From: an uncultured Acetatifactor sp.
GTDB lineage: Bacteria > Bacillota > Clostridia > Lachnospirales > Lachnospiraceae
DNA: 64,000 nucleotides
Direction of reading: 5' to 3'
Assembly (NCBI GenBank): GCA_910583845.1
Contig: CAJUAB010000007.1
Location: 116,804-180,803, forward strand
Part shown: positions 44,801 through 53,059 of the stretch, piece after piece
Numbering within the stretch: the stretch's first letter is position 1
How the letters are laid out: every line of letters starts with the position of its first letter
Notes under the pieces: generated by a model
Seen by the model: the letters and a program-made list of their open reading frames with translations, nothing else
What the model was told of the DNA's origin: nothing
Databases searched by the model: none
Position numbers and translations under genes: made by a program

Positions 44801-45734
44801 GAAGCAGAGACTGGAGATGGCGCTGTCCACGGAGAGGCTGTGGACGGCCTCCGCCTGGCGGGAGCTGTTTGTGAAAAATCCCATTATGCACCAGTTTGCC
44901 ATCGGCCTGATCTGGGGCGTGTATGAGGACCACCGGCTGGTACAGAGCTTCCGCTATATGGAGGACGGGTCCTTCAACACGGAGGATGAGGAGGAGTATA
45001 TCCTGCCGGAGTCGGGACCGGAATCCGCCGCGGGGACAACGCCTGGGGCACAGCCAGAGTCCGGGGCAGAGGCAGCGCCTGGGGCACAGTCGGAATCCGC
45101 GTCCGGGGCACAGTCGGAATCCGCCGCGGGGACAATGTCTGGGGCACAGCCGGAATCCGCGTCCGGGGCAGTGCCTCGGCAGGTACAGATCGGCCTGGTG
45201 CATCCGCTGGAGCTGTCGGCGGAGAGCCTGGAGGCCTGGAAACAGCAGCTCCAGGACTATGAGATCACCCAGCCCATCGAACAGCTTGACCGGGCGGTCT
45301 ACCACCTCACCCAGGAAGAGCGGGAGGCCAGGAGTCTGGAACGCTTTGGGGGAATGCTCATCAATGATCTGTCCCTGGGAGGCAAACTGACTGCGCTTGG
45401 GTGGTACAGAGGTTCCGTGCAGGACGCGGGCGGCTTTTACACCTATTACAGGGAGGATGCCTCCCTGGGACTGGGGGCGGAACTGCATTTCTCCGGCAGC
45501 TTTGTGGGCAGCGGCAGCATGGGCGGCGAAGAGGTAACAATATACGATGTGCGCTTCTACAAGGCGGGAACCATTGAGAGGGGGTCCTACTGCTATGATG
45601 AGGCAGAGGGGGAGAAGCGGATTCCCCTGAAGGATATTCCGTCCCGGTATTTCAGCGAGATGGTGTGGCAGCTGACCAAGGCCACCGCCTCCAGCCAGGA
45701 GAGGAACGAGGGATGGAAAGCGGAGATGCGGTAA
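41883..45734 (+). CDS. DUF4132 protein, copy 1 (YehI/MolR-like)
   Basis: Predicted 1283-residue protein. A long helical-repeat N-terminal part is followed by the C-terminal DUF4132 region: GLIWGVYEDHRL, HPLELSAESLEAWKQQLQDYEITQPIEQLDR and the GWYRGSVQDAGGF segment. A Ser/Ala/Gly/Gln-rich linker at about 1045-1100 carries GAQPESA-type repeats. AAGGAGGAACAGAGT before ATG 41883 sets the start, equivalent to that of copy 2. Its E. coli relative YehI belongs to the same gene set as yehL, yehM, yehP and yehQ. Copy 2 begins 1.4 kb downstream; the last 1.5 kb are almost identical between them. Confidence 0.85.
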   Translation: MLRAENAQNEKTVSALECLRLSAGELELAEKYLREEVSEEALAGMKHRDLTGISQSKTQYKPLQDLFETYFKKNRYEEAARLLRLLYAACSYTCCECFEYIHDFKKAVEQGKLQIHREVALAIYAQHLYLFCSRNSKYYTPSRFAITAQMEILAEFANRDPEMVRKALEAFDRQRANGNILLYALYFYLCYNGKDVTGAPGASPAAAQVLPRDRELLGEYEDMMVDLLDDIFAQGAPESREMEEIQQSIRQGCLQDGQLQTIGKRAVDSASFMAVSNCTFVNYMLSPRLHDVTRVLGAVSPNRLLNAMIQFDPRGELVRVGGKLQEMFGLSDKSVMAWAIAALTRVQGESAENKIILENILPPLLHREPAIVLAGYKKANHTVGSMLAQMVRAEDMELYQREILTQGDERRDKIITLISGKLNCAREVREYLEGRTDLATLYPFRMQLGGVYGGFAEREALEEYDRIYQDEEFYSRCMGLMALGGRGYFFIAHLFEGEAILLDRLEHSFRGMDRAGTDLDSQLQTVALMVDCVYSDAKKYDIAHGCIPIFQQYLAERPQEMEAAFARAGAYGRYFALLVYGSEAKPGKPEELRENSGEALEEFAKGKDAWKRQILSYSQDSSKLVRQELEKLLADRPGWRDGVTQLLSSKKAADREMGILVLARWNTPQDREALQALHEKEKNAKIRTLLDTALGRVSGSGEVAESGGSVFTKEDLIKNLHKGGKKRALAWAYETPFSPVHTVKGELATEEYLQALLLCYCSMTKPGISKDAALLAEDLNPQELAVYVGELFDKWMEAGAEAKKRWVLYAASIHGGSDIIKRLHHQIQEWPQNARGAIASDAVQALALSPQPQALLIVDGIARKFKFKQVRAAAGQALEFAAGQLGLTREELEDRIVPSLGFDEHMERRFDYGSRSFTVTITPALEVEVFDEKGKKLKNMPAPGAKDDAEKAALAYGEFKEMKKQMKATVTSQKQRLEMALSTERLWTASAWRELFVKNPIMHQFAIGLIWGVYEDHRLVQSFRYMEDGSFNTEDEEEYILPESGPESAAGTTPGAQPESGAEAAPGAQSESASGAQSESAAGTMSGAQPESASGAVPRQVQIGLVHPLELSAESLEAWKQQLQDYEITQPIEQLDRAVYHLTQEEREARSLERFGGMLINDLSLGGKLTALGWYRGSVQDAGGFYTYYREDASLGLGAELHFSGSFVGSGSMGGEEVTIYDVRFYKAGTIERGSYCYDEAEGEKRIPLKDIPSRYFSEMVWQLTKATASSQERNEGWKAEMR
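45016..45178 (+). repeat. GAQPES-type minisatellite in DUF4132 copy 1
   Basis: In-frame degenerate repeats (units such as GCACAGTCGGAATCCGC) encode alternating GAQSES, AAG and APGAQ blocks. The matching block in copy 2 (about 50494-50668) has a different order and is 12 bp longer. Confidence 0.75.
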
Positions 45735-46134
45735 GCGAAGCAGCCCGGACAAACCAGAGACAGAGTCCGCAGCCAAAGGCAGCCTTACCTGCGTGTTCCG
45801 CGCGACCGCAGTGATCCATCCCACCGGACGGCGGATTCATTCTGATTCAGGCGGTGTGCTGGGGCATGTACGGAATTTAATGTGAAGATAGGTGATTGCA
45901 AAACTCCCTTTCTGGAAACAGAGGATGGGCAATATATACAAAATAAGGGCGACTTGCCACTGCATGAAGTTAATTTGCAAAGCAAATTTGCTTCCGAGCC
46001 CGTTTTTGTATATATTGACCAGCCTCGTCATTTGCGGACAGGGTTTCGCAATCGGCTATTAATGTGAAGAAAGCACAAGGAGATCAGAGCGTGTTAAAAT
46101 ATAGCATTTTCAAACATGCTCCAGCAAGAAAGAT
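45735..46134. repeat. Intergenic region with nested palindromes and repeat copy H
   Basis: The outer palindrome 45894-46053 (GATTGCAAAACTCCC against AGGGTTTCGCAATC) is the repeat of 37830-37869 opened by an insert. Inside it 45930-46017 is a second palindrome: CAATATATACAAAATAAGGG against CCCGTTTTTGTATATATTG. A third hairpin at 46087-46121 (GAGCGTGTTAAAAT ... ATTTTCAAACATGCTC) belongs to the dispersed repeat family. No gene is visible in these 400 bp. Confidence 0.75.
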
Positions 46135-46905
46135 ATGAAAAAGTATCATGCAGGCGATATCAACGTTATCAAAGACAAAATTTTTGCAAGAGATAATCGG
46201 TTTGATGTTCGCATACAGGATAATACGGTTATAGCTGTATATCTGCCGTACAATCTGGAATTTGTCTACATTCCCGGAGGTATATACAATAAGGGGCTTT
46301 CTTTTGAGGAAAGGCAACAGGCCAGGGAAATCAATTCTGCCATTGTTTTTGACGAGGACGAAATGGTGTGCGAAAACAATGTTGAAGTATCCGACTTTCT
46401 GATAACAAGGACTCCTGTATTGAATTCATTTGCAGGCAGATACATGAAGAGAGACTGTTTTTATGGGGAAGATTTTTTCACTGCATATTTAAAAAAGGAT
46501 GAAGTGGATCTGTTATGCCATCAGCTCAATCTTAGATTGCCAACGGAAACAGAGTGGGAATATTCGGTCAGAGCCGGTAGCACGGAGCTGTTTACGTTTG
46601 GAAAAAAGTTACCGGGTGAAGAGCAGCTGGAAAAATGGTTAAGCTCTGATTTTTCCGATTTGAATTGTTTGAACTGTAATTATTATGGGTTGTATGGAAT
46701 TTATAGTGGGGTATGGTGCAGTGATCATTATAAAAAGAATGAGAATTCACTTGAAACACGGGATTTTGTTATAAAAGGAGGAGGCGCTTACTTCTGGCCC
46801 TGGCAGGATGAAGAATGGATATGGTGCATATCGGCCATGAGAATGTCTTCAGAAGGGTTAGTGGACGGGGAATGTGGCTGTAGATTAGTGTATGATTTGC
46901 ATTGA
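46135..46905 (+). CDS. Sulfatase-modifying-factor (FGE/SUMF1)-like domain protein
   Basis: Predicted 256-residue protein with the FGE-sulfatase fold marks: FVYIPGGIYNKG, LRLPTETEWEYSVRAGS, NYYGLYGIYSGVWCSDHY and a C-terminal CGCRLVYD. The catalytic cysteine pair of true formylglycine-generating enzymes is not evident, so it may instead be a binding or regulatory member, as in many conflict and signalling genes. The gene is visibly AT-richer than its neighbours and is inserted between two DUF4132 genes, suggesting acquisition. The ATG at 46135 has AGAAAGAT upstream, a weak site. Confidence 0.75.
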   Translation: MKKYHAGDINVIKDKIFARDNRFDVRIQDNTVIAVYLPYNLEFVYIPGGIYNKGLSFEERQQAREINSAIVFDEDEMVCENNVEVSDFLITRTPVLNSFAGRYMKRDCFYGEDFFTAYLKKDEVDLLCHQLNLRLPTETEWEYSVRAGSTELFTFGKKLPGEEQLEKWLSSDFSDLNCLNCNYYGLYGIYSGVWCSDHYKKNENSLETRDFVIKGGGAYFWPWQDEEWIWCISAMRMSSEGLVDGECGCRLVYDLH

Positions 46906-47138
46906 CAGCTTTTTGCTCCGCAGAGCTGTCAAGCGAGTGCGAACCGGTGATTATATGCAGGAAGATCACTTATCGCGCCGTAATCTGCGGGAGATCTATG
47001 CCAAAGTGGGGCAGGTACAAAATCCATATTTCTTTTGCAGAAACGGTGCCGTGTACTTCCGGAAAATAGGGAGAAGTCTGCCGGCGTGTCTGCATGAAAA
47101 CAAAGAAGAAATCCAAATACAAACCAGGAGGAAAAAGT

Positions 47139-50100
47139 ATGTTGCGGGCAGAAAATTCGCAGAATGAAAAGATGATAAGCGCCCTGGAAGGGCTGGGGCT
47201 CGACGGCGGGGAGCTTGCCGCTGCGGAGAAGTATCTGGAGGGCGGGTCCGATGAGGAAGCGCTGTCCGGAATGAAGTTCCGGGATATGACGGAGGTGCCG
47301 CCGGAAAAAACGGGGCCGCTTGACGCGCTGTTCTCTTCTCTCTTTAAAAAGAAACGCTACGAAGAAGCGGCAAAACTTTTTAATCTGGTGTACGCGGTGG
47401 GGGGCTCCACCTGTTATGTCTGTTTCCGCACTGTCTATGACTTCAATAGTGTCATACAAAAGGATCTGATGCAGGTGGACCGGGCCCGGGCGCTGGCCGC
47501 GTATATGCAGAGTGTGGCTGATAATCACCGTCAGATGAGTTTGTATAATTTCAGAGCAGCCATGAATACCTTTGTGAAGTCTGATCCAACGATGATCCTC
47601 CGGGCGTATCGGGAGTATAAGGGAAAGTATTCCAACGGAAAGATCCTGTTGCTGACATTGTATTTCTATATACGCTGTGGAAAGAACGAACTGGCGGCGG
47701 TGGCGCGCAAAAACGGAAAAACGGGGAAATCTGTTTCTTCCGGGCAGCAGTCGGAGGGAGTGCTGGGCGGCATCAGAAAACTTTTGAGCGGAAAGAATCC
47801 GTCCGGCCACGGGGCGGATCAATCCCGGGAAAATCCTCTTCCCGGCCTCAACCTGGGAGAAGAGATTTTAAACGACGGGGACCGGGAGCTGATGAGAGAA
47901 TATGAGGAACTGGTGGTGGGACCGCTGGGAATGTTGTTTAACCCTGAGGCCTCCAAAGATCCGGTAATCGTGGAAATACAGAGACGGATTCGTCAGGGAG
48001 GTCTTAGTGGAGGGGCGTTGACCGGAAATGATGCGTCCAAAACCTCCCCCAAGGTGACATTGTCCCAGGCCAGATCCTTCCAGGCCATGTCATCCCCCGA
48101 ACTGCTCCGGGGCCTCCGGGGCCGGGCAGTCAATGAGATTGTATTCCGGTTGCTGGGGGGCTGCGCCTATGTCAACTATATGCTCTCCGAGCGGCTGCGT
48201 TCCGTGGTGATGGTCTGCGCCGCCGCTTCCGCCGAACAGATGCTGCGGGAGATGGGAGCCATGGACCTGCGGCAGGAACTGGAACAGATCGGCGGGAGAC
48301 TGGAGGAGCTTTTCGGCTTCTCCGGGCGGGAAACCGTTGCCTGGGCAGCGGGTCAGGTTCAGAGGGGAATGAGCCATCAGGCGGCCGTCAATATGGATTC
48401 CCTGAAAGGGATTCTGCGGGGGCAGTTTTTAAACAACCGGGATGATTTTCTGGAAGAGTATGGCAAAACGGGATACCAGGCGGCGGCCGTCATGGCGGAA
48501 ATCATCAGGGAGAGTGATCCGGAGCTGTACCGGCAGGAGGTACTGGTCAAGGGCCGGGATGTACAGCGGGACAAGGTAAAGGATATGCTCGTATATAACG
48601 GCAGAAATGTGCAATTGCCCCGGGAGTGCGGGGATTATCTGGAGGGTAAAGTGGATCTGGACGCGCTCTACGCCGTCAGAAATCAGCTGACAGTTCCGAT
48701 TTATGGGGCATACTGGGAATGCCGTAAGGCGCTGGAGCAGTACTATGACACCTATGCCGACGAAGAGTTCTACAGCCGTTGTATGGCTCTCATGGCGCTG
48801 CGGGAGGTCAGCTATTTCTTTACCACCTTCCGTGCGAAGGCATCTGAGAAAGAGGCGTTTCAAAGAGAACTGGAACATATTTTCCAGAGCTTTCAGCGGG
48901 CGGGGCTGAAATTGACGGACCAGCTTAAGGTGGTGAGCCGGATGCTTGACGGCATTTATGAGACGAATCAGAAGTTGGCCGTCAAGGAGGGCTGCGTTTC
49001 CATTTTCCAGCAGTATCTGGCGGAGAATACGCAGGAGACGGTGGAAGCCTTTGCGGGGGCGGGGGCCGATGGGCGTTGCTTTGCCCTGCAGGTCTACGAC
49101 AGTGAGGGCCATGTGCAGATAACGGAGGAGAACAGGGAAAACTGCGCCGCAGCTCTGGCGGAGTTTGCCAGGGGCAAGGACGCCTGGCAGGCAGAGATTC
49201 TGTCCTACACCCAGGACAGCTCCAAGCAGGTAAGGCAGGAGATGGAGAAGCTGTTGGCGGATCGTCCCGGCTGGAGAGAGCAGGTCACGGCTCTGCTTTC
49301 CTCCAAGAAGGCGGCGGAGCGGGAGCTGGGCATCCGGGTGCTGACGCAGTGGAATACCTCCCGGGACAGAGAGGCGTTGCAGGCCTTATATGAGAAAGAA
49401 AAGAATGCCAAGATCCGCGCTTTGCTGGAAAGTGCCCTGGGCTGTGTGTCCACGGGAGATGAGACCGGTAAGGAGGGCACAAATCCGGTTCTGACCAGGG
49501 AGGATAAGGTCAGGGAATTGCACAAGGGAGGCAAAAAGCGAAGCCTGGCCTGGGCCTACGAGACGCCTTTTTGTCCGGTACACAGGAAAAACGGCGAGCA
49601 GGCTCCGGAGGAGTACCTGCAGGCGCTGCTGTTGTGCTACAGCTCCATGACAAAGCCCGGTATCAGCAAGGACGCGGCGCTGCTGGCGGAGGATCTGAAT
49701 TCCCAGGAGCTGGCCGTCTATGTGGGAGAACTTTTTGACAAATGGATGGAGGCGGGAGCAGAAGCCAAAAAGCGCTGGGTGCTGTATGCGGCGTCCATCC
49801 ACGGCGGCAGTGATATCATAAAGCGTCTCCATCACCAGATCCAGGAATGGCCGCAGAATGCCCGGGGAGCCATAGCGTCAGACGCGGTGCAGGCACTGGC
49901 CCTGAGCCCCCAGCCCCAGGCCCTGCTGATCGTGGACGGCATTGCCCGGAAGTTCAAGTTCAAACAGGTAAGGGCGGCGGCAGGGCAGGCGCTGGAGTTT
50001 GCCGCCGGCCAGCTGGGACTGACCCGGGAGGAGCTGGAGGATCGGATTGTGCCCTCTCTGGGATTTGACGAGCATATGGAGAGGCGCTTTGACTATGGCA

Positions 50101-51230
50101 GCCGCAGCTTTACCGTGACCATCACACCCGCTCTGGAGGTGGAGGTCTTTGACGAGAAAGGGAAGAAGCTGAAAAATATGCCTGCCCCCGGGGCCAAAGA
50201 TGACGCGGAGAAGGCGGCCTTGGCCTATGGGGAGTTCAAGGAGATGAAAAAGCAGATGAAGGCCACCGTCACCAGCCAGAAGCAGAGACTGGAGATGGCG
50301 CTGTCCACGGAGAGGCTGTGGACGGCCTCCGCCTGGCGGGAGCTGTTTGTGAAAAATCCCATTATGCACCAGTTTGCCATCGGCCTGATCTGGGGCGTGT
50401 ATGAGGACCACCGGCTGGTACAGAGCTTCCGCTATATGGAGGACGGGTCCTTCAACACGGAGGATGAGGAGGAGTATATCCTGCCGGAGTCGGGACTGGA
50501 ATCCGCCGCGGGGATAACGCCTGGGGCACAGCCAGAGTCCGCGGCAGGGACAGCGTCTGGGGCACAGTCGGAATCCGCGGCAGGGACAGCGCCTGGGGCA
50601 CAGCCGGAGTCCGGGGCAGAGGCAGCGCCTGGGGCACAGTCGGAATCCGCGTCCGGGGCAGTGCCCCGGCAGGTACAGATCGGCCTGGTGCATCCGCTGG
50701 AGCTGTCGGCGGAGAGCCTGGAGGCCTGGAAACAGCAGCTCCAGGACTATGAGATCACCCAGCCCATCGAACAGCTTGACCGGGCGGTCTACCACCTCAC
50801 CCAGGAAGAGCGGGAGGCCAGGAGTCTGGAACGCTTTGGGGGAATGCTCATCAATGATCTGTCCCTGGGAGGCAAACTGACTGCGCTTGGGTGGTACAGA
50901 GGTTCCGTGCAGGACGCGGGCGGCTTTTACACCTATTACAGGGAGGATGCCTCCCTGGGACTGGGGGCGGAACTGCATTTCTCCGGCAGCTTTGTGGGCA
51001 GCGGCAGCATGGGCGGCGAAGAGGTAACAATATACGATGTGCGCTTCTACAAGGCGGGAACCATTGAGAGAGGGTCCTACTGCTATGATGAGGCAGAGGG
51101 GGAGAAGCAGATTTTCCTGAAGGATATTCCGCCCCGGTATTTCAGCGAAATCGTGTGGCAGCTGACCAAAGCCACCGCCTCCAGCCAGGAGAGGGACGAG
51201 AAATGGAAAACTGAGAAGGGGTATGCGTAA
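47139..51230 (+). CDS. DUF4132 protein, copy 2 (YehI/MolR-like)
   Basis: Predicted 1363-residue paralog of copy 1. The first residues match (MLRAENSQNEK against MLRAENAQNEK) and the N-terminal half is related but clearly diverged, with an extra segment around 200-260 (GKTGKSVSSGQQ...). From about residue 835 on the two proteins are almost the same. AGGAGGAAAAAGT before ATG 47139 sets the start. It is the last gene of the MoxR-associated block. Two paralogs could pair with the complex alternately, or have different N-terminal partners; this is inference. Confidence 0.85.
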   Translation: MLRAENSQNEKMISALEGLGLDGGELAAAEKYLEGGSDEEALSGMKFRDMTEVPPEKTGPLDALFSSLFKKKRYEEAAKLFNLVYAVGGSTCYVCFRTVYDFNSVIQKDLMQVDRARALAAYMQSVADNHRQMSLYNFRAAMNTFVKSDPTMILRAYREYKGKYSNGKILLLTLYFYIRCGKNELAAVARKNGKTGKSVSSGQQSEGVLGGIRKLLSGKNPSGHGADQSRENPLPGLNLGEEILNDGDRELMREYEELVVGPLGMLFNPEASKDPVIVEIQRRIRQGGLSGGALTGNDASKTSPKVTLSQARSFQAMSSPELLRGLRGRAVNEIVFRLLGGCAYVNYMLSERLRSVVMVCAAASAEQMLREMGAMDLRQELEQIGGRLEELFGFSGRETVAWAAGQVQRGMSHQAAVNMDSLKGILRGQFLNNRDDFLEEYGKTGYQAAAVMAEIIRESDPELYRQEVLVKGRDVQRDKVKDMLVYNGRNVQLPRECGDYLEGKVDLDALYAVRNQLTVPIYGAYWECRKALEQYYDTYADEEFYSRCMALMALREVSYFFTTFRAKASEKEAFQRELEHIFQSFQRAGLKLTDQLKVVSRMLDGIYETNQKLAVKEGCVSIFQQYLAENTQETVEAFAGAGADGRCFALQVYDSEGHVQITEENRENCAAALAEFARGKDAWQAEILSYTQDSSKQVRQEMEKLLADRPGWREQVTALLSSKKAAERELGIRVLTQWNTSRDREALQALYEKEKNAKIRALLESALGCVSTGDETGKEGTNPVLTREDKVRELHKGGKKRSLAWAYETPFCPVHRKNGEQAPEEYLQALLLCYSSMTKPGISKDAALLAEDLNSQELAVYVGELFDKWMEAGAEAKKRWVLYAASIHGGSDIIKRLHHQIQEWPQNARGAIASDAVQALALSPQPQALLIVDGIARKFKFKQVRAAAGQALEFAAGQLGLTREELEDRIVPSLGFDEHMERRFDYGSRSFTVTITPALEVEVFDEKGKKLKNMPAPGAKDDAEKAALAYGEFKEMKKQMKATVTSQKQRLEMALSTERLWTASAWRELFVKNPIMHQFAIGLIWGVYEDHRLVQSFRYMEDGSFNTEDEEEYILPESGLESAAGITPGAQPESAAGTASGAQSESAAGTAPGAQPESGAEAAPGAQSESASGAVPRQVQIGLVHPLELSAESLEAWKQQLQDYEITQPIEQLDRAVYHLTQEEREARSLERFGGMLINDLSLGGKLTALGWYRGSVQDAGGFYTYYREDASLGLGAELHFSGSFVGSGSMGGEEVTIYDVRFYKAGTIERGSYCYDEAEGEKQIFLKDIPPRYFSEIVWQLTKATASSQERDEKWKTEKGYA

Positions 51231-51307
51231 ACCAAAAAGTTCTGTGTATCATACAGGACAAAGGGTGCGGGAAGGCCAATGCTGAACATTGGAGGAGATG
51301 AAATGAT

Positions 51308-52849
51308 ATGAGAAATAAAATGAGTCAGAGGATTATTTGGTTTATCTTTGCGGTATATTTCCTTTTTCTGTATAAATTGCACAGGCAGGTATTTTTGTAT
51401 TTTGATGATTATGGCTATGCCAGCTTGTCATATGGCTTCAGTGTAGGAACCAGTGGCTTACAGTATGGAATTGGGGATATCATAGAGTATCTGACATGGC
51501 ACTATCTGAACTGGGGGGGAAGAGTTCTTTGCTTTTTCTTCGAGATATCTTCCATAAAAATGGGACTGGAATTTATACAGATCATCCAGGCGTTGATTAT
51601 ATGGGGGATTGGGTTCCTTTCTTACCTTTTGATCAGGGAAAACAAAAATGCGGATCTATACAAAGCGCTCTCAATAGTTCTTTTGTTTGGTACGTTGGGG
51701 CTGATTGTCTTAAATAAGGGAGTATTCTGGTTCTCTGCTTCCGTTGCGTATGTGTGGCCCCTCTTGCCCCTTTTCGCGTTAGTTTATATAAGAGGGATTC
51801 TGAGAAAGAAATATAGTACAATAAAAGTAGTGTGTGCGATGGTGATTGCCTTTACGGCTGCATTTTCATATGAACAGATTGCTGTCCTGATTGTAGTGTA
51901 TGTGGTAATGGACTGTGTTTTTGCCAGACTACATGGTCAAAAACAAAAATATGAGTGGGGAATACTTGCGGCAACGATTTGCGGTGCAGCATTAGAAATA
52001 TTTGCTCCCGGAAACTTTGTCAGGTCTTCAAATCCCATATATAGTAACTTTCGTGAGATGAGTATATGGGATAAACTCAGTGCTAATGTTCCGCATTTGC
52101 TGGAAATGAATTTTGGAGTAAACAATCGGGCATTTACGATTGTTCTGATCGTGACGGGTCTTCTTGCCATATTATATTGCGAAAGGAAGGGGCTACGATT
52201 GTATCTGGGCCTTGCCGCCTATCTGATTATGTCAGTTATGGTGCTGTGCCTATGGAAGATTGATATGCCGATATATGCAGGCGCTGTTTGCAGAGCTATA
52301 TGGGTCATGCTTTTTGTGGTATATATGATTTCCATGCTATGGAAAATGCAAAGGTCTGATTTGTGCGCCTTGTTTATAGGAGGGCTTTGTTCGGAGGGCA
52401 TGATCTTGTTTACGCCTACGCTCCCGGGACGGTGCATGATTCCGTTTGATTTCGTACTCATTATAGTAATTGGATCAGCTGCGGGAATTGAGTTCAGCAG
52501 ATGTAAGGTGGCTCCCAAAGTATTGCTTATCTGTTTGACATGTGTCTTGAGCGTTGCAAATATGACAGGTATTTTCAGGGGATATTGTGACAATTATGAC
52601 ATAAATATGATCAATGACAGTAAACTTCGTGAAAAGTCTATGCGTATAGCGGCTGGAGAGGATATCAGCACGATTATTCTATATAGATTACCGAATGACG
52701 CATATGCAGCGGATATGCCGTATCAGCAACAATATATAGAAGGCTGGATAAAGAATTATTACGAAATTCCGCAGGAAGTGCTGTTTGTGTGGGAGAACAT
52801 GAATAATATAGGAACAGTCAGAGAAGTGGTAATCAGTGATACTCCATAG
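51308..52849 (+). CDS. Polytopic membrane protein, DUF6056/GT-C-like
   Basis: Predicted 513-residue protein with about 11-12 hydrophobic helices. An FDDYGYASLSY motif follows the first helix and an FAPGNFVRSS motif lies near residue 235; this arrangement resembles DUF6056-type proteins and GT-C glycosyltransferases, where an early acidic pair in an outer loop is catalytic. Composition is clearly AT-richer than the neighbours, so transfer is likely. GGAGATGAAATGAT precedes ATG 51308. Transferase activity is not demonstrated by sequence alone. The 210 bp after it hold nothing I can identify. Confidence 0.65.
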   Translation: MRNKMSQRIIWFIFAVYFLFLYKLHRQVFLYFDDYGYASLSYGFSVGTSGLQYGIGDIIEYLTWHYLNWGGRVLCFFFEISSIKMGLEFIQIIQALIIWGIGFLSYLLIRENKNADLYKALSIVLLFGTLGLIVLNKGVFWFSASVAYVWPLLPLFALVYIRGILRKKYSTIKVVCAMVIAFTAAFSYEQIAVLIVVYVVMDCVFARLHGQKQKYEWGILAATICGAALEIFAPGNFVRSSNPIYSNFREMSIWDKLSANVPHLLEMNFGVNNRAFTIVLIVTGLLAILYCERKGLRLYLGLAAYLIMSVMVLCLWKIDMPIYAGAVCRAIWVMLFVVYMISMLWKMQRSDLCALFIGGLCSEGMILFTPTLPGRCMIPFDFVLIIVIGSAAGIEFSRCKVAPKVLLICLTCVLSVANMTGIFRGYCDNYDINMINDSKLREKSMRIAAGEDISTIILYRLPNDAYAADMPYQQQYIEGWIKNYYEIPQEVLFVWENMNNIGTVREVVISDTP

Positions 52850-53059
52850 ATCTATGCTAATAGAAGTGCGAGATGTGGCAACTCAGTATAGAAACCGGGA
52901 GCATTTTTGGAGGTGTGATCATCAATAACCTGCCTTCCGATGGAAAGCTGACGGGCTATACCCAAGGCAGAACAGCACCTTCCAATACAGGAATGGTATT
53001 CGGATGTATGGACATTCAGATATCATTCCTGTATTTCTATTTATGTATTGTTTGAGCAG

